Source of the DNA: Bog-877 sp050734135
Lineage (GTDB): Bacteria; Chloroflexota; Dormibacteria; Aeolococcales; Bog-877
Length of the DNA: 64,000 nucleotides
Direction: 5' to 3'
NCBI GenBank assembly: GCA_050734135.1
Contig: JBOHUG010000092.1
Span: forward strand, 24,672-88,671
Shown: in pieces, positions 51,931-59,799 of the stretch
Numbering within the stretch: position 1 is the stretch's first letter
Layout: every line of letters starts with the position of its first letter
Position numbers and translations under genes: made by a program
The notes under the pieces: model-generated
Seen by the model: the letters and a program-made list of their open reading frames with translations, nothing else
Told to the model about the DNA's origin: nothing
The model's database searches: none

Positions 51931-52509
51931 TCAGAGTCGGGAGAGGAAGAGCTGGTGCAGCCGAGGGTCACCGGGGATCTCGGGATGGAACGTCAGAGCG
52001 AGATGCCTTCCCTGGCGGATCGCCGCGGGCTGTCCTCGGTAGCTGGCCAACACCTCCACGCCGGCGCCCACCTCCTCGATCGAGGGGGCTCGGATCAGGG
52101 CTGCCCGGACCGGCTCTCCCCCGATCTCCGGCACCTCGACCTCGATCTCGCCAGAGTTCAGTTGCCGACCGAATGCGTTGCGGCGCACCACTATGTCAAG
52201 GATCCCAAGCTGCACCTGGTCGGGCAACCCGTCCCGGATCTCTCTGGCGGCCAGGATGATGCCCGCGCAGGTGGCCAGGCAGCCGGTCCCGTTCCCGAAT
52301 GCCGTCTGGAGCGGCTCCAGCAACTGGAAGCGCTGAATGAGGCGGCTCATGGTGGTGCTCTCCCCACCTGGGATCACCAGACCCTGGAGTCCCCCCAGAT
52401 CCGCTGCCAGGCGCACGGCACGGACCCTGACTCCACAGCGCTCCAGCAAGAGCTGGTGCTCGCGCACGTCTCCCTGGAGGGCCAGGACACCGATTTCAGG
52501 GGCTGCCAT
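51931..52509 (-). CDS. pdxT: Pyridoxal 5'-phosphate synthase, PdxT glutaminase subunit
   Basis: A 192-residue glutaminase from ATG 52509. Motifs: IGVLALQGDVREH, VIPGGESTTMSRL, the nucleophile Cys in ATCAGIILAA and the His/Glu pair in LTFHPEIPGD. It feeds ammonia to PdxS. The gap to pdxS is 16 nt. The pair is the ribose-5-phosphate-dependent route to vitamin B6. Confidence 0.94.
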   Translation of the reverse strand: MAAPEIGVLALQGDVREHQLLLERCGVRVRAVRLAADLGGLQGLVIPGGESTTMSRLIQRFQLLEPLQTAFGNGTGCLATCAGIILAAREIRDGLPDQVQLGILDIVVRRNAFGRQLNSGEIEVEVPEIGGEPVRAALIRAPSIEEVGAGVEVLASYRGQPAAIRQGRHLALTFHPEIPGDPRLHQLFLSRL

Positions 52510-52525
52510 CCGTCCGTTGGGGAGG

Positions 52526-53425
52526 TCAGATGCCTCGGGAGGCGAGTAGCTCTTCCTGGCGCAGGCTGGAGACGCCGATCCCCACCATCGGCTCGCCCAG
52601 GTCTTCACTAACCGCGGCCAGGATCTCCGGCTTGTCGAAGTAGGTGGTCGCCGCCACGATCGCCTGGGCCCGCCGGAGCGGATCTCCGCTCTTGAAGATG
52701 CCGCTACCCACGAAGTTGCCGTCGCAGCCGAGCTGCATCATCAGGGCGGCGTCCGCCGGAGTCGCCAGCCCGCCCGCGGAGAAGTTGACCACCGGCAGCC
52801 GCCCGGTCTCGGCGGTCTCACGGACCAGCTCCAGCGAGGCACCCAGCTCCTTGGCGGCGGTGGGCAGCTCGTCCGCCCGCAGCGACTGCAGCCGCCGAAT
52901 TCCCTTGCTGACCGCGCGCATGTGGCGAACCGCCTCCACCACGTCGCCGGTTCCGGCCTCGCCCTTGGTTCGGATCATGGCCGCCCCTTCTGAGATCCGG
53001 CGGAGCGCCTCGCCCAGATCCCGGGCTCCGCAGACAAAGGGCACCTTGAACTGCCACTTGTCGACGTGGTGCTCCTCGTCGGCCGGAGTCAGGACCTCCG
53101 ACTCGTCGATGTAGTCGACCCCCAGCGCCTCCAGGATCTGGGCCTCGACGAAGTGGCCGATGCGGCATTTGGCCATGACCGGGATCGAGACAGAGGCCAT
53201 GATCGATTTGATCAGCTGAGGGTCGCTCATGCGCGACACCCCCCCTTCGGCCCGGATGTCAGCGGGGACCCGCTCCAGCGCCATCACCGCCACCGCGCCC
53301 GCCTCCTGAGCGATCTCCGCGTGCTCCGAGGTGACCACGTCCATGATCACACCGCCCTTGAGCATCTCCGCCAGGCCGCGCTTGACCTGGGCGGTCCCGG
53401 TCCGGATGTGTCCGTTCTGGCTCAT
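52526..53425 (-). CDS. pdxS: Pyridoxal 5'-phosphate synthase, PdxS subunit
   Basis: A 299-residue barrel enzyme: KRGLAEMLKGGVIMDVVTSE with the catalytic Asp, MAKCRIGHFVEAQILEALGV with the first Lys, and MIRTKGEAGTGDVVEAVRHM with the second Lys. It builds PLP from ribose 5-phosphate, glyceraldehyde 3-phosphate and ammonia. ATG 53425 follows GGAG; TATTGA about 20 nt upstream is a plausible -10. Confidence 0.95.
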   Translation of the reverse strand: MSQNGHIRTGTAQVKRGLAEMLKGGVIMDVVTSEHAEIAQEAGAVAVMALERVPADIRAEGGVSRMSDPQLIKSIMASVSIPVMAKCRIGHFVEAQILEALGVDYIDESEVLTPADEEHHVDKWQFKVPFVCGARDLGEALRRISEGAAMIRTKGEAGTGDVVEAVRHMRAVSKGIRRLQSLRADELPTAAKELGASLELVRETAETGRLPVVNFSAGGLATPADAALMMQLGCDGNFVGSGIFKSGDPLRRAQAIVAATTYFDKPEILAAVSEDLGEPMVGIGVSSLRQEELLASRGI

Positions 53426-53619
53426 GTTTACTCCGCGTTCAATAGGTCCGGGTTCGCTCTCAGCAAGCGTCGGGCCAACTCGATTCTAAGCTCCCCTAGC
53501 AAGAACAGCCTCGCTGCGGGCGAACCGGGGGCGGGGAAGTGTCGGATTCGCCAGGGCTCCGTTCGTCGTATACAGACGACGGGGTTCTGATGATCCCGAC
53601 TGATCAGCGAGGAGTCGAG

Positions 53620-53949
53620 ATGAAATACATGCTGCTGTTCGTGGAGGAGTCGGATCCCAACCAGGAGCGGATGGCCGATGCGATGAAGGGAGTCGAGGCC
53701 TGGTGGGGCAAGTACAGCCAGTCGGGAGCGATAGTGAGTGGCGAGCGGCTGCAACCCGCTGCCAACGCCACCACCGTCCGCTTCGGCGGTTCCTCGCCGG
53801 CGGTGCACGATGGCCCCTTCGCCGAGACCAAGGAGTCCATCGGAGGCTACGCCGTGGTCGAGGTGCCCGACCTCGACGCCGCGCTGGAGATGGTCAAGAG
53901 TTGGCCCGGGAGCCCTGCTGTCGAGATCAGACCGCTCTGGATCGACTGA
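53620..53949 (+). CDS. YCII-family protein
   Basis: A 109-residue protein from ATG 53620 after GAGGAG. It has the YCII fold pattern, with KYMLLFVEESDP at the start and VHDGPFAETKE (DGPF motif) in the middle. Such proteins are usually found beside a SigJ-like ECF sigma factor, as here. Function unknown; a ligand-binding or regulatory partner of the sigma factor is the common suggestion. Confidence 0.85.
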   Translation: MKYMLLFVEESDPNQERMADAMKGVEAWWGKYSQSGAIVSGERLQPAANATTVRFGGSSPAVHDGPFAETKESIGGYAVVEVPDLDAALEMVKSWPGSPAVEIRPLWID

Positions 53950-53957
53950 CTCCAGGA

Positions 53958-55160
53958 GTGGCCCACCATCTCGATGCCGCGGTGGGTCAGATTTTTCGCG
54001 AAGAGGCCGGCCGCGTGACGGCTTCTCTTACCCGGCGCTTTCGGAACTTCGAATTGGCGGAGGACTGCACCCAGGAGGCTTTCATCGAGGCGCTTCGGGT
54101 CTGGCCCACCAAGGGAGCCCCCGAGCGCCCAGGGGCATGGCTGCTCCGGGTGGCGGAGCGGCGGGCGCTGGACCGGCTCCGCCGGGATCAGCGCTTCGCC
54201 GCCAAGGTGGCCGGGCTCCCGTTTCCGGAGCCGGACGGTGGAGACGACCGGCTTCGGCTTATGTTCGTCTGTTGCCATCCGGCCCTCTCTCGGGAGGCTC
54301 AGGTAGCCCTGACCCTGCGAGTGGTGGCCGGGCTCTCGACCGCTCAGATCGCCCGCGGATTCCTTATCTCTGAAGTCAGCTTGGCTCAGCGAATTACCCG
54401 AGCCAAGCGGAAGGTCGTGGCCGCCGGGATTCCCTTTCGCATGCCTGCCCCGAGCGACCTGGAGGCTCGCTTGGCGGAGATCCTGGCGGTGCTCTACTTG
54501 ATGTTCAATGAAGGTTACCTGGCCAGCACCTGGGAGACCTCCCACGACCGGTCGCTGGCGGAGGACGCCACCTGGCTTGCCAGCTTGGTCGCACGGGTCC
54601 TGCCATCACAGGCGGAAGTGCTGGGCCTTCTGGCCCTCTTCAAACTCCACTCGGCTCGGGTTGGGGCGCGGTTCGCTTCGGACGGATCGCTAACCCTTCT
54701 AGCGGACCAGGACCGGTCACTTTGGGACACCAAGGCCATCCGCGAGGGCACCGAGCTACTGGACCGAGCTGCCGAGTTGCGCAGTCCCGGGCCGTATCAG
54801 CTCCAGGCGGCGATCTCTTCCTGCCACGCCCTGGCGCCTGCCTGGGCGGCCACCGACTGGGCGATCATCCTTCGACTCTACGATCGACTCCTAGAGTTCC
54901 TGCCGACCCCGGTGGTTCGGCTCAACCGGGCCGTGACGCTCTGGCACGTCAGCGGACCGGCGATGGCATTGCGCGAGGTCGACGCGCTCCTGCCGGAGCT
55001 GGAGCGCTACCATCTGCTCCACAGCACTCGAGCCGAATTATTGGCGGAACTTGGGCGCAGTCTGGAAGCGCGGGAAGCCTGGGAGCACGCCCTCGGCTTC
55101 ACTCTTAACCCAGCTGAGCGTCGCCACATCCAGGCGCGAGCCGGCAGCTTCACCGACTGA
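53958..55160 (+). CDS. ECF-type sigma factor with C-terminal extension (DUF6596 group)
   Basis: A 400-residue protein. Region 2 is FRNFELAEDCTQEAFIEALRVWP and region 4 VALTLRVVAGLSTAQIARGF. The long C-terminal half (MFNEGYLAS; LDRAAELRSPGPYQLQAAIS) is the TPR-like extension of this sigma group. GTG 53958 is used; a CTG at 53946 overlapping the YCII stop (CTGA) is an alternative, since no Shine-Dalgarno sequence sits properly before the GTG. The YCII-sigma pair is a common two-gene unit. Confidence 0.85.
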   Translation: MAHHLDAAVGQIFREEAGRVTASLTRRFRNFELAEDCTQEAFIEALRVWPTKGAPERPGAWLLRVAERRALDRLRRDQRFAAKVAGLPFPEPDGGDDRLRLMFVCCHPALSREAQVALTLRVVAGLSTAQIARGFLISEVSLAQRITRAKRKVVAAGIPFRMPAPSDLEARLAEILAVLYLMFNEGYLASTWETSHDRSLAEDATWLASLVARVLPSQAEVLGLLALFKLHSARVGARFASDGSLTLLADQDRSLWDTKAIREGTELLDRAAELRSPGPYQLQAAISSCHALAPAWAATDWAIILRLYDRLLEFLPTPVVRLNRAVTLWHVSGPAMALREVDALLPELERYHLLHSTRAELLAELGRSLEAREAWEHALGFTLNPAERRHIQARAGSFTD

Positions 55161-55205
55161 GTCCACCGGGCGCAGAACTGGCGAGTGCAGTTCCGGCCGC
55201 TGCGT

Positions 55206-55211
55206 TACGCT
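55206..55211 (+). promoter_or_regulatory. Putative -10 element of tRNA-Lys
   Basis: TACGCT, 8 nt before the first base of the tRNA. No clear -35. Confidence 0.35.
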
Positions 55212-55219
55212 GCCAGCCA

Positions 55220-55291
55220 GCCGCCATGGCGCAGTGGTAGCGCAGGGGCCTTTTAAGCCCAGGGTCGCAGGTTCGAATCCTGCTGGCGGCA
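55220..55291 (+). tRNA. tRNA-Lys (anticodon TTT)
   Basis: Cloverleaf: acceptor GCCGCCA / TGGCGGC, D-arm GCGC...GCGC, anticodon loop CTTTTAA (anticodon TTT), T-arm GCAGG TTCGAAT CCTGC, discriminator A. The anticodon stem has one G-A mismatch at its first pair. CCA is not encoded in full (the tail reads ACCC). It marks the boundary between core genes and the gene-poor island. Confidence 0.93.
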
Positions 55292-55314
55292 CCCACTGTC
55301 CCGTGGGCGAACCC

Positions 55315-55490
55315 ACAACATTCAAGTATTCGGCGGGCTCATCCTCCGATTCCTCGGGGTAGATTGTCCTGGTGATGGTGACGAACGGCTCCGCCGGGGC
55401 GCGGCGATCCTGCTCGTCTTCGGTGTTGGCCAGCCGGGTGTAGAAAGGCTGGTTTGCCAGGCGCTTGCCTGCGCCTCCAGAGCCGACTTA
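55315..55490 (-). pseudogene. C-terminal remnant of a probable site-specific recombinase
   Basis: After a TAA (55490-55488) the minus frame reads GKRLANQPFYTRLANTEDEQ and then AEPFVTITRTIYPEESEDE, running on toward the antisense of the tRNA. The NQPFYTRL...PAEPF pattern resembles the end of large serine recombinases. Just upstream in the same frame there is protein-like sequence with RWVVREVSRLAHPD ahead of the TAA. No recombinase catalytic domain is present. A remnant of an element integrated at the tRNA is the best guess. Confidence 0.35.
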
Positions 55491-55491
55491 C

Positions 55492-56105
55492 AAGCTCAGT
55501 GCATCGGCGACCGCGGCGGCGACCACGGCTTCGTGCAGCTGTCCGTTGCCGGCCCGGTCAGGGTGGGCCAGTCGGCTGACCTCGCGGACGACCCAGCGTC
55601 AACGAGCTCGCGAACGAGCACAGCTCCCAGTACCTCCGCCTAGCGTTGGTTCATTCCCCGTTGCACCGGGGTGGAGAACCCTTCTTCGGAGCCTCCTTCT
55701 GAGCCTGCAACTTCGTGAGCCTTTGGAAGCAGGACACGGCCCCGTCACCGGTCTCGCAGGTGAGCTGAGAGTTGATTCGGCAACGAAGTCGCCGCGTTCC
55801 CCCTGAGTCTCATGCCGGTGTACGGCTCCTGTCCTGTGGTTCCGACTCGCACCGACTACCGACCATCCCCCCGCCTGCTCGTGGCCTTGGGCGCGCTCGG
55901 GACGCTCTGGCACCGCGGCGCCGCCACCGTGCATCCCGGCGGGAGAGTGGCAGCGGCGAACGCTTCGTGCTCACCGTCGACGCGAACCAAGTAGCGGCTC
56001 TCGGCGACCTCGACCACCCCCTCGAGATCTGGCTCCAACCAGCTCTTACCGCTCGGCGCTATCGAAGCGGGGCCGCACTCGGAGCGGCGCTGACACCAAG
56101 CTGGC
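55492..56105. other. Gene-poor stretch after the tRNA
   Basis: About 600 nt without a convincing gene. Short protein-like pieces occur in several frames on both strands, consistent with degraded mobile DNA. No RNA gene or repeat array recognised. It ends at the strong promoter of the RHH gene. Confidence 0.5.
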
Positions 56106-56134
56106 TTGACATGACACCATTGTGGTGCTATTAT
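56106..56134 (+). promoter_or_regulatory. Consensus promoter of the RHH regulator (leaderless)
   Basis: TTGACA (56106-56111), 17-nt spacer, TATTAT (56129-56134), then 6 nt to the ATG at 56141. It is the best promoter match in the window and implies a leaderless mRNA. Confidence 0.75.
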
Positions 56135-56142
56135 GGTGTCAT
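56111..56142 (+). promoter_or_regulatory. Palindromic operator over the RHH promoter
   Basis: ATGACACCA (56111-56119) and TGGTGTCAT (56134-56142) are perfect 9-bp inverted arms, with a third half-site TGGTG at 56123-56127. They cover the -35 edge, spacer, -10 edge and start codon. Such multi-half-site layout suits a ribbon-helix-helix autorepressor, which the downstream gene encodes. Confidence 0.65.
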
Positions 56143-56629
56143 GGAACTCGGACAATACGTCAGTGACCTGCAGCGTCAGGTAGTCGATGGTGCGGCTAAC
56201 GGTGCGGAAGAGACCCGTCCCGTCGCCGAGCGACTCGCCGCCGGGTTGGATGCGGCGACGCGGCTCGTGCTACTCGACGTCCTGTCGGCCGCGGTCGGAG
56301 AGATCACCCGCGACCTCGCGCCCGGCTCGGTGGACATGCGACTACGCGGGCGCGAGATTGATTTCGTGGTAACCCAGCCCAACACGGAGCCTGACTCCGA
56401 CGAGGGGCCGGCTGCGACCACCAACCTCGACGACGCGAGCACTTCACGCACAACGCTGCGCCTGCCCGACGCACTCAAGGCGCGGGTGGACGAAGCAGCG
56501 GTAGCTGACGGCCTTTCCGTAAACACATGGCTGGTGCGTGCGGTTGCGGATGCACTTCAACCCAAGCAACGACGATCTGCGCAGCGCGCGCTGCGCACCG
56601 GCGACAGCTTCGCGGGCTGGGCGCGCTAA
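56141..56629 (+). CDS. Ribbon-helix-helix (HicB/Arc-like) regulator
   Basis: A 162-residue protein. The N-terminal part (ELGQYVSDLQRQVVDGA; LVLLDVLSAAVGEITRDL) is helical and of unknown role, followed by an acidic linker and a C-terminal RHH domain: TTLRLPDALKARVDEAAVAD then GLSVNTWLVRAVADAL. ATG 56141 is leaderless behind a consensus promoter and inside a palindrome, indicating autorepression. No toxin gene is adjacent. It heads a module with DUF4097 and DrrAB-like ABC genes. Confidence 0.75.
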   Translation: MELGQYVSDLQRQVVDGAANGAEETRPVAERLAAGLDAATRLVLLDVLSAAVGEITRDLAPGSVDMRLRGREIDFVVTQPNTEPDSDEGPAATTNLDDASTSRTTLRLPDALKARVDEAAVADGLSVNTWLVRAVADALQPKQRRSAQRALRTGDSFAGWAR

Positions 56630-56708
56630 CCCGCTCGGCCCAGCCAACCCACCCGCCACGGCAACCCGCGGGGTCCGACGAACGCGCCCAAAAAACGGAG
56701 TTATCAGC

Positions 56709-57554
56709 ATGCCCACCTACACGACCCCCTCTCCGGTCGACCTTGCCATCAACCTGCAGGTCGGCAGGATCGAGGTTTTCGCCGCTGAGCGCGGCGACAC
56801 GGTTGTGACTGTGTCGGCCAGTAACCCGGCGAAGGCGAATGACCGCCGAGGCGCGGAGGAGACCAAGGTCGACTTCGACGGCCAGCGGGTCACCGTTGCC
56901 AGCCCGCGGCCCCGCATCAGCTGGATCGGCCCGAACGAATCGGTCGACGTGAAGGTCGAGTTGCCGACGGGATCGAGGTTCACCGCCGAGATCGCGGTCG
57001 GTAGCCTGCGCACCGTCGGCCGCCTTGGCGCCACCCGCATCAAGAGTTCGACTGGTTCCGTGGATGTCGACAGCACCGGCGACCTCTGGTTGCACGCCTC
57101 GCACGGCAACGCGACCGTCGGTGTCGCCGGGGGTGGGGTCGAGATCACGGCCGGCCTTGGTCAGATACGGCTCGGCAAGGTCACCGGTGACGCGATCCTC
57201 AAGGCGTCGCATGGAACCATCCGGGTCGGGGAGTCCGGCGGAGACCTCGACGCGAAGCTCTCATATGGCGACCTCGAGATCACGAAGGCACTCTCCTCCG
57301 TGGTGGCAAAGAGCGCGTACGGCAGCATCCACCTGCGAGAGGTCTCGAGCGGTTCCATCCAGGTCGAGAGCGGCTGGGGCGAATTGACCATCGGCGTGCG
57401 GACCGGCGTCCCCGTCTGGCTCGACCTGTCCTCGATGAAGGGTCATGTGCGCAACGAACTCGCCGACGACCGCGCCCCCACCGCGTCCGAGCAAACCGTG
57501 GCAGTACGTGCGCGCGCCCCGCACGGCGACATCACCATCCAGCGCGCCCGATGA
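56709..57554 (+). CDS. DUF4097 beta-strand repeat protein
   Basis: A 281-residue protein from ATG 56709 with GGAG 9 nt upstream. It consists of short repeated beta units with Gly/Asp turns (SSTGSVDVDSTGDLWLHASH; LKASHGTIRVGESGGDLDAK; KSAYGSIHLREVSSGSIQVE), the right-handed beta-helix-like DUF4097 pattern. No signal peptide or anchor, so it is cytoplasmic here. It follows the RHH regulator by 79 nt. Function of the family is unknown. Confidence 0.82.
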   Translation: MPTYTTPSPVDLAINLQVGRIEVFAAERGDTVVTVSASNPAKANDRRGAEETKVDFDGQRVTVASPRPRISWIGPNESVDVKVELPTGSRFTAEIAVGSLRTVGRLGATRIKSSTGSVDVDSTGDLWLHASHGNATVGVAGGGVEITAGLGQIRLGKVTGDAILKASHGTIRVGESGGDLDAKLSYGDLEITKALSSVVAKSAYGSIHLREVSSGSIQVESGWGELTIGVRTGVPVWLDLSSMKGHVRNELADDRAPTASEQTVAVRARAPHGDITIQRAR

Positions 57555-57586
57555 CTTTGGGCAAGCAAGAGACGGGAGCTGCTTAC

Positions 57587-57793
57587 ATGACCACCAGAGC
57601 GACTGGAGTTCAGGGATTGCGGCTGTTCTACGGCGCAAGGTTGCCGCTCGACGACGCCGACCTCTTCGTGAGCCCCGGCATCTGCTCCGCGGTCGTCCGT
57701 TTACTCACCGGGGAGAACAATCCTCCGAGGTGCCCCGAGGCGCTCATTCGGAGTTACCCGCAGGATCAGGGATTCAGCCGGGGCCGGGAATGA
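57587..57793 (+). pseudogene. Truncated N-terminus of an ABC ATPase
   Basis: ATG 57587 with GGGAG upstream opens a 68-residue frame. It begins like a DrrA-type ATPase (GVQGLRLFYGARLPLDDADL; FVSPG) but lacks a Walker A motif and continues into unrelated sequence (VVRLLTGENNP). It probably derives from an internal deletion of an ATPase gene. The intact ATPase that follows may be the surviving partner of a former tandem pair. Confidence 0.45.
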
Positions 57794-57858
57794 CTGACCA
57801 AAGCGATCGATCGCGTCGCGGGCATCGAAGTGTCGTGAAGGGGAGGACGGGTAGCCAG

Positions 57859-58674
57859 ATGACCGCCAGTCAGTTCCGGGGGCCGGCGATCCACGTGCAA
57901 GGTCTGGAGAAGTCGTACCGGCAGGTGGAGGTGCTGCGCAGCGTGGACTTCGACGTGGCGCGCGGCTGCATTTTCGCTCTGCTCGGCTCGAACGGGGCGG
58001 GCAAGACCACCGTCGTGAAGATCCTGACCACTCTTCTCAGGGCCGACGGGGGAACCGCCAGCGTCAACGGCTTCGACGTCTCCGCACAGGCTGCCGATGT
58101 GCGGGAGTCCATCAGCCTCACTGGACAGTTCGCGGCCGTCGACGATCTCCTCAGCGGGCGGGAGAACCTCGTGCTAGTCGCCAAGTTGCGGCACGTGAAG
58201 GACCCAGGCAAGATCGCTGACGACTTGCTCGATCGATTCTCGCTGACCCAGGCGTCCGCGAGGAAGGTGTCGACGTATTCCGGTGGCATGCGGCGCCGCC
58301 TCGACATCGCGATGAGTCTCATCGGGAATCCGCAGGTCATCTTTCTCGACGAGCCGACCTCGGGGCTCGACCCCCAGGCACGCATCGAGGCGTGGCAGGC
58401 GATAAAAGAGCTGGCTAAGCAGGGCACGACGGTGCTGCTCACGACCCAGTATCTGGACGAGGCGGAACACCTCGCCGACCGGATTGCGATCCTCCATAAG
58501 GGGAGAATCATCGTGAACGGCACCCTGACCGAGCTCAAGCAGCTGCTCCCACCCGTCAAAGTCGAATACGTCGAGAAGCAGCCCACCCTCGAGGACATTT
58601 TCCTAGCCATCGTCGGTGACAACAGCACGGAGGACAACGCCGGCAATGACCGCGCCGTCGGCGCGGAAGAGTAA
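57859..58674 (+). CDS. ABC transporter ATP-binding protein (DrrA-like)
   Basis: A 271-residue ATPase: Walker A GSNGAGKTTVVKIL (Ser replaces the usual Pro), signature YSGGMRRRLDIAMSL, Walker B VIFLDEPTSGLD and the switch residue Gln in LLTTQYLDEAE, as is common in the DrrA group. The C-terminus (VKVEYVEKQPTLEDIFLAIV) is the typical short tail. ATG 57859 is chosen; the longer in-frame region is not protein-like. It pairs with the permease 9 nt downstream. DrrAB-type exporters move drugs or lipids. Confidence 0.88.
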   Translation: MTASQFRGPAIHVQGLEKSYRQVEVLRSVDFDVARGCIFALLGSNGAGKTTVVKILTTLLRADGGTASVNGFDVSAQAADVRESISLTGQFAAVDDLLSGRENLVLVAKLRHVKDPGKIADDLLDRFSLTQASARKVSTYSGGMRRRLDIAMSLIGNPQVIFLDEPTSGLDPQARIEAWQAIKELAKQGTTVLLTTQYLDEAEHLADRIAILHKGRIIVNGTLTELKQLLPPVKVEYVEKQPTLEDIFLAIVGDNSTEDNAGNDRAVGAEE

Positions 58675-58683
58675 GGACCAATC

Positions 58684-59447
58684 ATGACTAAGCATTTTTT
58701 CGGCGACACTGCCGTCCTGCTGGGGCGATCCCTGCGCCACATCACGCGCAGCGTGGATACCATCATCACGACCACGATGATGCCCATCGCATTGATGCTG
58801 CTGTTCGTCTACGTTTTCGGTGGTGCGATCAAGACAGGGTCGGACTCGTATGTGAGCTACCTACTGCCCGGCATTCTGCTCATCACGATTGCTCGGGCAC
58901 CTCGTACACTTCACTCCGGCTGTTTACGGATTTGAGCACTGGGATCTTCGAGCGATTCCAGTCCATGCCGATCGCCCGGACCTCACTGCTGTGGGCGCAC
59001 GTGCTGACCTCGGTAGTCGCTAATTTGATCTCGCTCGTAGTTGTTGTGCTCATCGCCCTCCTCATGGGCTTCCGCTCGGGAGCGGGAGTGATGGCGTGGC
59101 TCGCGGTCGCCAGCATCCTGATCCTGTTCACCGTGGCATTGACCTGGACCGCGGTAATCCCCGGCCTCTCCGCGAAGACAGTAACCGGGGCGAGCGCGTT
59201 CGCCTACCCGTTAATCTTCCTGCCGTTCATCAGCTCGGCATTCGTGCCTACGGATACCATGCCGGGCCCGGTGCGTGCCTTCGCTGGGTACCAGCCGGTG
59301 ACGTCCATCGTAGATGCGATCCGCAACCTGCTCTCCCAGCAGCCGGTCGGCACCGGCATCTGGACCGCCCTTGCCTGGTGTGTCGGCATCCTCATAGTCG
59401 CGTTCACCGTCGCCATGGTCACTTACGGGCGCAGGATCTCCCACTAG
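58684..59447 (+). pseudogene. DrrB-like ABC permease with a single frameshift
   Basis: ATG 58684 starts a permease (LRHITRSVDTIITTTMMPIA; MLLFVYVFGGAI; YLLPGILLITIA). The frame then breaks at about 58893 and ends at 58935. One frame over it continues as TSYTSLRLFTDLSTGIFERF and runs through the expected helices to TAG/stop at 59447. Adding one T (GCTTCGGGC for GCTCGGGC) restores the family sequence. A recent mutation or a sequencing error are both possible. Confidence 0.75.
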
Positions 59448-59799
59448 AACGTCGAGCGGGATGCCGGTGCTATGCCGACGCCGCGGGGGCTCCTCGACAT
59501 GACCAGCGCTAGGCCCACGCAAGGTCGAATCGGGACTGCGACGACTCGGCTGGAGATCCATCAGCTCTCAGGACCGGGAGAATCGGCATTTGGTGGAACA
59601 CGTCCAAGGGCTAGGCTCGACGCAAAGGAGTCTTCGGTACAAACTAGTTTGAACGCAGTCATGAACACCTTCGGACTTCAAGGAAGTGGAGTCCCGAGCA
59701 TGCTCTGGGCTGATCACGGCAGCTGGGCAGTGTCGAAGCAGGAGCCCGTCGATCATCGGCTGCACTGATAGCCTCTCGCGTGTCCTGGATAGCTATAGC
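59448..59799. other. Intergenic stretch with a TetR-like palindrome
   Basis: No gene is supported in these 352 nt. The notable element is CAAACTAGTTTG (59640-59651), a perfect 12-bp palindrome of the AT-rich-centre kind bound by many TetR regulators. No tetR gene is adjacent; it may be a relic operator. Confidence 0.4.

Noticed and set aside
55038..55325. Minus ORF containing PPAGFEPATLGLKG
   Set aside because: This string is the antisense translation of the tRNA-Lys gene, a common false protein match; only the part beyond the tRNA (55315-55490) is considered as a possible recombinase remnant.
59472..59768. 98-residue plus-strand ORF in the island
   Set aside because: Composition is not protein-like, no ribosome site, and it contains the TetR-like palindrome; treated as intergenic.
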